64,000 nt of DNA from the NCBI RefSeq assembly GCF_901000735.1, contig NC_081541.1:37721142-37785141 (forward strand), written 5' to 3'. Under the pieces are notes generated by a model. It did no database searches and was not told where the DNA came from. It saw only the letters and a list, made by a program, of their open reading frames with translations. This stretch comes from Corylus avellana (taxonomy: Eukaryota > Streptophyta > Magnoliopsida > Fagales > Betulaceae). The translations under genes and the position numbers were made by a program. Below, piece after piece: positions 57,069-64,000 of this stretch (positions within the stretch are counted from its first letter, which is position 1; each line of letters opens with the position of its first letter).

Positions 57069-57584
57069 TCAAGCATGGTTTTTGAGCTTCTGGAGGATAA
57101 AAGTGAGCTTAGCATCATCCAAAGGCTTCTCTTGAAAGACATCCAGGCCTCATTGCTTGAACTCTTCTTTGCCGCCCGCTGATGAGACTGCCGATATACC
57201 AGCAATAAAACAACGAATTCCCATACTGCGAAGCTCTTTAGTTGCCTATCATTAATTAAATATAAAGAGTAATTAACTAATATAATTAAGTAATTAAGCA
57301 AAATCATGATTGGCATACATATAATTTTGGATTAGTGAGCATGCATTGCATATATATACCTCAGTCCCATCCATGACAGGCATTTCCTTGTCCATCAAAA
57401 TCAGGTCAAAGCGTTGTCCAAAACGGATGAAATCAACGGCTTCTTTGCCGTTCTCCGCCAACTGAGCTTTTATGCCATGACCGGCCAAGAGATTGCGATG
57501 AATCAATCGATTAAGCATTGTATCATCGACAACAAGAGCGGTTAACTGTTTGGATGATGGCCCCAGCAGAGAAGTCCTCTCCAT
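57069..57584 (-). pseudogene. Type-C response regulator (ARR22/ARR24-like) with an in-frame stop
   Basis: Exons 57,360-57,584 and 57,069-57,245 with a GT-AG intron give a 133-codon stand-alone receiver domain, the size and layout of plant type-C response regulators. Conserved residues: the acidic pair Asp20-Asp21 (ALVVDDT), phospho-acceptor Asp65 (LILMDKEMPVMDG) and, downstream, Lys115 in FQEKPL. TGA at 57,150-57,152 replaces codon 107, so translation would stop before the essential Lys and the last helix. The rest of the frame is open to the natural TGA at 57,069-57,071. Type-C regulators take phosphate from histidine phosphotransfer proteins in cytokinin-type relays and act mainly as phosphatases. 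A recent pseudogene or a sequence error is likely; selenocysteine is not, since land plants lack it. Confidence 0.85.
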
Positions 57585-58249
57585 TGAAAGAAAAACAAAG
57601 TAACAGAAATATGAAAGAAAGAGAGAAAGAAGAAATTAGCAAGAGTGAGAAGAATCTGAAATCTTGTATTGAGTTCGTTTGATACTTACAGTAGCTAATC
57701 GATCGAGAAAAGAACTATATTAATTCTCACTACGAGAAAAGAAAAAATAATTCAAAAAATAAAATAAAAGAGAGTAGGTTCAACTAATACTTATCTATGC
57801 AAATCAACATCCCGAAAACTAGGTTCAACTAAACCGTCTAAATATTCGAAAATCTCTGCAAATCAATACTCCTAAATCAAATCAATATTTTACGCTCTGA
57901 TCTTCTTCAGTAATATCATATATGATTTAATTAATTATATGACTAACATATAATATTTGTAAGTTCCTACAATCCTATGGTTGTGATTAACAATTTAACA
58001 TAATATTAATTTATTGACCTTAAATTTAACAATTTAACACTATATTCCAAACAAAAACAAATACAATTTATTGACCTTAAATTTAATTTCGAATGCTCTC
58101 TACTTTACAAATAAACGTATGTAAGACAACAAAATATTCTCAGCATAAAATATTTAACCAATTTACCTGACCATTCTTTCTCCAGAACCTTGAAATCAAT
58201 TAATTGTTATGAAATCCATTAAAGAGATGAAAAAGAGATGAGTAAAATT
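57585..58249. other. Upstream region of the response regulator, no other gene
   Basis: AT-rich. CAATTTATTGACCTTAAATT and TTTATTGACCTTAAATTTAA occur 50-60 bases apart (58,012 and 58,066), a small direct duplication. Confidence 0.4.
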
Positions 58250-58545
58250 GTGCGTTTGGAATTGCGATTTCACAATAATAATTTACATTTTTAAAAGATA
58301 TCATAAAACATAAGGCGTTTGGTATTGCAATGTAAAAGTCACTTAATTTAAAATTGGGAAAAAAAAATTTGCGATTTCTATAAGCAGACTAGAAGGTGCT
58401 TATTTGAAAAAAGTACGAATTTAAACCAAAATCAGGCTTTCCCATAGCCAATATTTAATAAAAAAGTATTTTTTAACATATTTTACCAAATGTCTTTACA
58501 ATTTTAAAAATTACACTTACTAAAATTGCAATCCCAAACAGATCC
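58250..58545. repeat. ~296-bp MITE (GTTTGGAATTGCG family, best copy)
   Basis: Begins GTGCGTTTGGAATTGCGATT and ends AATTGCAATCCCAAACAGAT, which are inverted repeats. The interior is AT-rich. It ends about 250 bases upstream of the P2 promoter elements. Relatives lie at 36,947, 53,310 and 53,684. Confidence 0.7.
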
Positions 58546-58798
58546 TAAATATCCGCCACAAATTTGGACCCTCAAAAGTCAAAAGTTCTCTCATTCAGCC
58601 GAAAAGCCTGAAATACATTACCCATTAAAAATAACAGGCTTCCCGATTTGCAGCTATTCATTTTCTCTCCGGTCCAAGCCCAGTTCCTCGGAAAAGCAAT
58701 TCCCCTTTCCAAAGTAAAACGAAATCCGGGAAAACGAAAACCTGAACAAGGACCACCTTATACCCAAACAAGCGAGATCCAAGAAAGCAAAAGATCCG

Positions 58799-58842
58799 AA
58801 CCCTAACCCTAGCTATATAAAATGCTCTTCTAAAACCCTAAC
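58799..58842 (+). promoter_or_regulatory. Ribosomal-protein promoter: telo-boxes and TATA box
   Basis: AACCCTAACCCTAG (58,799-58,812) and AAAACCCTAACC (58,832-58,843) are telo-box motifs common in plant ribosomal protein promoters. TATATAAA at 58,814-58,821 lies between them. Transcription probably starts near 58,845-58,860. A CT-run follows in the leader at 58,905-58,940. Confidence 0.75.
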
Positions 58843-58995
58843 CGCCCTGCTGCGCTGTTGCTCTCGTTTCCAACCTCTCAGACTCACCAGCCCTCAGAGT
58901 ACTCCCTCTCTCTGTGTGTTCTCTCTCTCTCTTTCTGCTTTAGGGTATTGATGAAACCTAATCTAGATGGGTTGGTTTTGCAGGAAGAAGGAAAA

Positions 58996-61323
58996 ATGAA
59001 GGTGGTAGCTGCATATTTGCTGGCTGTGTTGGGAGGGAACACCTGCCCCTCAGCTGAGGATGTGAAGAACATTCTTGGATCCGGTACACTCTCTTGGTTG
59101 CTTGATTTTTCTTTTGTCTTGCTTGAAATGGGTTTAGAGGGTTGCTCTAGTTTTACCACTGAGTAAAAGAATATGGAGTGTTAAGTTTTGAAAAGAATAG
59201 ATTGGGAGATTTGTACTCGTGTTATGGGGATTGAGAGGTTTAAGAACTCGATTTTGAATAACAATATCTGCTGCAGCTGGGGTTTCAAGGGAAGTGTACT
59301 ATGTAAATAGATTTATTGATATAGAGTTGATGTAGTGGTTGGTATATGAAATGTTAGTTTGATTTTGATTGTAATTGTTGGGCTGCTTGGAGCCTGTTGA
59401 TTGGAATAGGTAGATGTCTGCTGCATTTTTGTTGCAGTTCTGCAGAAGTTGTAATCTGATTGTTAGTTTGTTAAATGAAGCTGATTCGTCAAAAAAAAGT
59501 TTTGTTTCTTCCTTCAAACGGGTTCGTTTCATTGCAATAGTTACATTATTGACAGAAGCGAATTTTTTAGTTTTTTAGTTTTTATTCTTCCCTTCAAATG
59601 GGTTCGGTTGATTGCATTAGTTTCTTTCAAAATTATTGAATCTTGAAAGGTTTTCCCACTTGGCCTTCATTACTGACTGTCAAGTGGGAAAACCTTTCAG
59701 TCTGACAGAAGAGAATTGTTTTGTTTTTTAGTTTTTATTCTTCCCTTCAAATGGGTTCGGTTGATTGCTTTAGTTTCTTTCAAAATTATTGAATCTTGAA
59801 AGGTTTTCCCACTTGGCCTACAATACGATAACTAGAGGCCAAAAATGTTTAAAAAATTAGTGAGCTACAAGTTGTATTGGTTGTCAGTGTCCTATGAGCT
59901 ACATTTTCCTATTGTTTTCCTCGGTTTGCTAGATAACTTCTATGCTCTAGATTACATAATCTCTACTGAAAGAGTATGGTTTTTCTTCTTAGAGAAGAAA
60001 TTCCTTGTGTTTGGTTTTTGGTAGATTTTGGTTTGTTTATACTAGGTCTACGTTGTCTGTCAGCTCCAGGGTTGATCTGAACTCGTAACTTAAATGAACA
60101 GTTCACAGTTGTTAATATGTTGTAATAGTGGAGATGGATAGATGATTTGCAGTTTAAAGCAGACATTATAAGATACTGAGTGAATGAAATGTTCAAATTT
60201 GATTGTTGATGGTTAAACCTTTCATTGGTTGAGTCAATCAATCTTGCAGTCAAGTTGACTGTATAACCTATATGACTTGTTGTTTAAAGAGGTCAAACTG
60301 GAGCCATCTTGGATCATGGTTTGGAGAAAGTTCTGGGTTTTTGGTTTCACCTGAATGGTGCTTGGGACTAGGGAGTTTTGGGCAAAAACTGGAAGATTTT
60401 CAATATTTTTTTGTTGGGTACGCATTATGGCTACACCATTTCAGTTCTTTTAAATGCAAACTAGTTAAGGACTGTATACAGGTTGTATCAGGTTCAGAAT
60501 GAGCATTAAAGGTTTTACTGATTTCCAAGAGTATAAGATGATTTGTAATAGTTAGTTAATATGTTCTCTGTTGTTTGAGATTAATTTTTTAAATATAATA
60601 TCAGAATAAATTCCCATGCCTTTCTTAATCTTATTTTCAAGATGGAGTACTGCATATTCAAGCAATGGTTCTTCGTGTAGCAAATTTGAATTGTGGATGA
60701 GCAATTTTCGGCGCTTTTATTTAATTTGTCCATTTTACATCAAGAACTAATCTGGATTCCTGGTTTATGTTATCATCCTATGATTATGAAATAACACTTT
60801 CTATAAATGAAAACAAAAGAAAGGTTTTAGGCATTGATTATTATTATTATTGAAAAATTGTTACTTTAATCTGCAGTTGGAGCTGAAGCTGATGAAGATA
60901 AGATTGAGCTGTTCTTGTCTGAAGTCAAGGGTAAAGATATAACGGAGCTTATTGCCTCTGGAAGAGAGAAATTAGCATCTGTGCCTTCTGGTGGTGGTGG
61001 TGCTGTTGCAGTTGCTGCCACAGGTGGTGGTGCCGCTGCTGCTCCTGCTGCAGCCGAGACAAAGAAAGAGGAAAAGGTGGAAGAGAAGGAAGAATCAGAT
61101 GATGTAAGCATTCTGCTCTTGTATTTCATACCCTGAAGTTTGTGAACATAATAACCCTCTAGAATTGACTTTCTGATCTAATTTCTTCTGTCCCTCCATA
61201 ATTCCAAGAACCTCACTTGTTGCTTTTCCAAAACGGCTGTGTAATTTAATCCCATTTTATCTGATGCTTCTTTTTTGTTTGTTCTACTTTTTGCAGGATA
61301 TGGGCTTCAGTCTCTTTGATTGA
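58996..61323 (+). CDS. RPP2: 60S acidic ribosomal protein P2, three coding exons
   Basis: Coding exons are 58,996-59,083, 60,877-61,103 and 61,297-61,323, joined by GT-AG introns into a 113-residue protein. The N-terminal dimerisation domain starts [15 protein letters not shown] and includes [16 protein letters not shown] Gly/Ala hinge (residues about 66-85), a Lys/Glu-rich stretch, and the invariant acidic tail [10 protein letters not shown] follow. P2 forms dimers with P1 on P0 in the ribosomal stalk and recruits elongation factors. The size matches plant P2. The start at 58,996 is chosen because family members begin MKVVA and the context AAAATGAAG is good. A second in-frame ATG at 58,951 would add 15 residues. 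The telo-boxes fit co-regulation with other ribosomal protein genes. Confidence 0.96.
59550..59819. repeat. Tandem repeat with 18-bp perfect hairpin in P2 intron 1
   Basis: Two ~117-bp copies (59,550-59,666 and 59,702-59,819) share TTTTTATTCTTCCCTTCAAA and TTGAATCTTGAAAGGTTTTC. A shorter third relative lies at 59,498-59,543. Between the full copies, 59,645-59,662 (GAAAGGTTTTCCCACTTG) and 59,681-59,698 are exact reverse complements with an 18-base loop. Confidence 0.85.
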
Positions 61324-62673
61324 GGAATCCCATTTTATGTTTCAAGATTTCTCCAATTGAGGACTTGGTGTAGGACTTTAGAGTTGTTTCTACAGGCTTA
61401 CTATTTTTGGAGGTTCTCTGTTAAGACTGGGAAATTGATAACTGTGCTAAAATTTTGCATATTTACTTATTTTTCTGTGTTTTAAACGTTGCATGTGGAT
61501 TTTTCATCTGTTTTAAACGCTTGTGTGGTCTACTAACTTGAGGCTTCTGTGTCCAACAAGAATTATGCTTGCATCTGAACAGTATTGTTCAATGCATTGT
61601 CTACAAGAGGTCAAGTTCTTACTTTTACTGAATGGCTCTTAAGCTTACCTGTTATCGAAGGTCTTGCAAAGTAGACAAGGATTCTCACTATTTCAAATGA
61701 AATCGATGGTAATCATTTCCTGGTTAGAATTTAAAGTTGATGTATCATTAACTTTATATATACGGTTAGATAAATCAGCTTTAAGTCCTAACTATCAAAA
61801 TGTATACTATTCATTTCCTTTAGAATGGGGAGGATCTTGTTCCTTGGAAAGTGGTAGAGGTACTTAGGATCGTTGGGGGAGTTTTTTAGTTATTTGATAG
61901 AAACCAGATTTATGTGTCTATTAATTTGATTTGGCTTGATTTACTCTAGTGGAAGTCCTCTGAAGGGCTGATAAGATAGGTTGAATGTTACTGATAATAT
62001 AGACGAGAGCAAGAAATTATTTCCTAGCACATCAACTCATTAGGTGAAACATGCTCAAAATTGCAGCTATGAGAATGCCAATGACACCCAATAGCCAATG
62101 CTACATTCTCCAAAGTGGCGATGGTTAGTGGCAGCCAGTAGCTAGTTTCTGGGGCCCAAATTTTCATTTTGTTGTGGAAAGTGGTAATTTGTTTTTGGGT
62201 GAACTTTGGTTTGCCTGGCTTCTATTGAAGGAAGTGGCGAAGGCGTAAAATTTAACTGAAGCCATACAGGTGAAGTTTTCAAATAAAAGTGGGGAGAGGA
62301 CGCTAGAAAATGTCTAATCAATTCAAAAGGGGAGAGGCAAAGGAGAAAGATTACAACAAAAAGATACCGACAAAGGGTGAGCGAGTCGGCAACAGCTTAG
62401 CAACCACAAAGTTGTAGAAAAAGAAACCTAAGTTATTGGAAATTTGTCAAATCAATGGCCTAACCTTTTGGATTGGCTGCCTAAGATTACTAACAGCATA
62501 TGCTCTCTATATGCTCTCTATGTGACATTCCCATCTTTATGTTTAAAGAAAAAAAAACACTTTCATCAATAACCCCATGGGCTAGCTCTGCATTGGAACC
62601 AATACTTTATTTTAATGATAAAATACCACAAGTCTCTCTTCTCTCACGTTTCTCGATCTTTTCTTCCTCCTCC
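61324..62673. other. P2 3' flank and spacer
   Basis: The first 180 bases are probably the 3' UTR. The rest has no recognised gene. A short duplication ATGCTCTCTATATGCTCTCT lies at 62,501-62,520. Confidence 0.4.
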
Positions 62674-62704
62674 CTTCTTCTTCTTCTTCTTCTTCTTCTT
62701 CTTC
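62674..62704. repeat. CTT microsatellite
   Basis: About ten CTT units in a long pyrimidine-rich stretch. Flanking small frames are low-complexity. Confidence 0.9.
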
Positions 62705-63074
62705 ACATCACTTCCATCTTCCTCTCCGCCTCTCTCTCTATCTCTCATGTTCTCCCCTCCCCCATTCTCAGTCAAGAACAGAACGAAACAAACAAACAAA
62801 ATGCAGACTAAAATTTTCAAAATGATGAAACCCATAAATTCCTCAAAAAGAACAAATCACAAATCCACAAAATCATCAACCCAAAAACATTGAATATTCC
62901 AACACTCGAAATCAGTTATGAAGGAGGAATAGGAGAAGTTGTGGGAAAAAAATTTCCTTAACAAAGAAGGAGAAGGTGAAAATCATGTTGAACGACCACG
63001 AAATTTCAGAGCATGAAAAGAAAGGTAAATCAACAAACAAACAAAAATATCAGAACCTAGAAATCAATTGAGAC
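62705..63074. other. Pyrimidine- then purine-rich spacer
   Basis: On the minus strand it resembles a leader and intron of a captured gene, but no protein family is identifiable. Confidence 0.3.
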
Positions 63075-63110
63075 TAGAGAGAGAGATTGAGAGAGAGAGA
63101 GAGAGAGAGA
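63075..63110. repeat. GA microsatellite
   Basis: Interrupted then perfect GA run (about 11 perfect units at 63,089-63,110). Confidence 0.9.
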
Positions 63111-64000
63111 ACGCAAACGAAGGAGAGTGACGGAGAGCAAAGGGACGGATTTTTCTAGAATAGAAAAAGAAATGTAAAAGTAAAAAAAAATATTATTTTA
63201 ATGATATAGGAAAGCATTAGAGAATTTATTGCGGGGTGTATTTATATAGGAAACTAAAAAATAATTTTGTTTATTAGATTTAAAGAAAATGGTTAAATAT
63301 CTGCTGCTGCTAATGCTCTAACGTGTTTTGAAGTGGTAAAGCCGAAGCAAGACTCTCAACGCTGCACCTATTGAAGCAACCGAAGAGGGGAATCATAGCA
63401 GAGAAAGAAGCACTGAAGAGAGCTGGGTCAGATCCATCAAAGAGAAGCACATCTTGGTGTTTGGTGAAGAATGTACTTAACAAAGGATGCTTGATAGACA
63501 CAAAAACAAGAACCCAACCAAATTTGCAAACCTCAAGTGGACCGGATCCAACGACCTAAAAAATTCATATCAAAATTAATTTCAATATTTTTACTTTTTA
63601 CATTATATTAATAACTTTTTATTACTATTCAAATAAAAAAAATTACTACAAAATAATTTTTTTTTCACTTTTTCATACAAAACATTTATACTTTTTTTTT
63701 TTCAAATCTATCAAATCTATTACAGTTCCAATTCACTCTCTTTTTTCAAGTCTTTTGCCAAATACATCCATATCAGGATCTCCAGCAATAGCTGGGAAAT
63801 TGCCCACCAAATTTTTTGTTAATCTGGACTGTCTAATTTCATCCAACCGTATAAAATGCGTCATGTGTCTCACTCAATATAAAATAATAAAATATTATTT
63901 ACATTTTAAAAAATTAATGTAAAATAAAATAATTAAAAACCCCATCTCAACCATGAAGGGCCGGTTGGGGGTGGTTCGGCCACCCCTAGGACCAAACCCA
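63111..64000. other. Terminal spacer with repeat-family traces
   Basis: No gene was recognised. GATCTCCAGCAATAGCTGGG at 63,778-63,797 resembles the CTCCAGCA MITE end. The last 45 bases (GGTTGGGGGTGGTTCGGCCA near 63,963) belong to the CCACCC-rich repeat family seen at 35,400-35,570 and continue off the window. Confidence 0.4.

Noticed and set aside
57150..57152. TGA in the response regulator as selenocysteine codon
   Set aside because: Land plants lack selenocysteine insertion machinery, and the family has no such residue here.
58858..59166. Plus-strand frame read through as one 102-aa protein
   Set aside because: It reads through the exon 1 splice donor at 59,084; the conserved P2 sequence continues only at 60,877.

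Overview
The window looks like nuclear DNA of a dicot, probably a woody plant. The intact host genes have plant families and plant introns, the spacers are AT-rich, and transposable elements of every major plant class are present. A Fagales-type tree is a guess from the repeat style and cannot be proved here. A 100-base run of N at 6304-6403 is an assembly gap.

Layout. Positions 1-12,000 are transposon-dominated. They hold the 5' part of a CACTA element (transposase start on the minus strand, subterminal repeats, terminus at 3816), a second CACTA-like end at 5930, a copia relic with primer-binding site and a 201-bp LTR (6404-7072), and several MITEs. At 11,631-19,612 lies a diverged tandem duplication. 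One copy was hit by a MITE, and that MITE was then hit by a nearly intact 5.65-kb L1-type LINE (12,133-17,785). From 19,700 to 32,600 there are LTR relics, MITEs, a SINE, a LINE relic, a 47-bp tandem repeat and two large tracts of an 11-bp minisatellite (25,449-25,810 and 30,661-30,965), with a weaker relative at 18,654-18,779.

Host genes sit in the right half: an intronless PPR-DYW organelle RNA-editing factor (32,791-34,857); a copper chaperone of the ATX1/CCH type with three coding exons (42,365-44,310); a broken PPR E-type copy (45,880-46,646); a nine-exon IQM calmodulin-binding protein gene on the minus strand (46,908-51,295) with a probable GC-AG intron; a type-C response regulator with an in-frame stop on the minus strand (57,069-57,584); and ribosomal stalk protein P2 with three coding exons (58,996-61,323). 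Spacers between them carry MITEs, a hAT-like element, a tRNA-derived SINE and microsatellites.

The genes do not form an operon or a pathway cluster; they are independent eukaryotic genes. I found no CRISPR, phage or bacterial-type system and no clear sign of a wholly new biological system. The most interesting points are the nested insertion with its paralogous empty site, the 11-bp minisatellite family with conserved flanks, the stop codon in the response regulator, the GC-AG intron, and the repeats and hairpin inside the P2 intron. Exon boundaries were placed by reading splice sites, reading frame and remembered family conservation; no alignment, transcript or database search was run.
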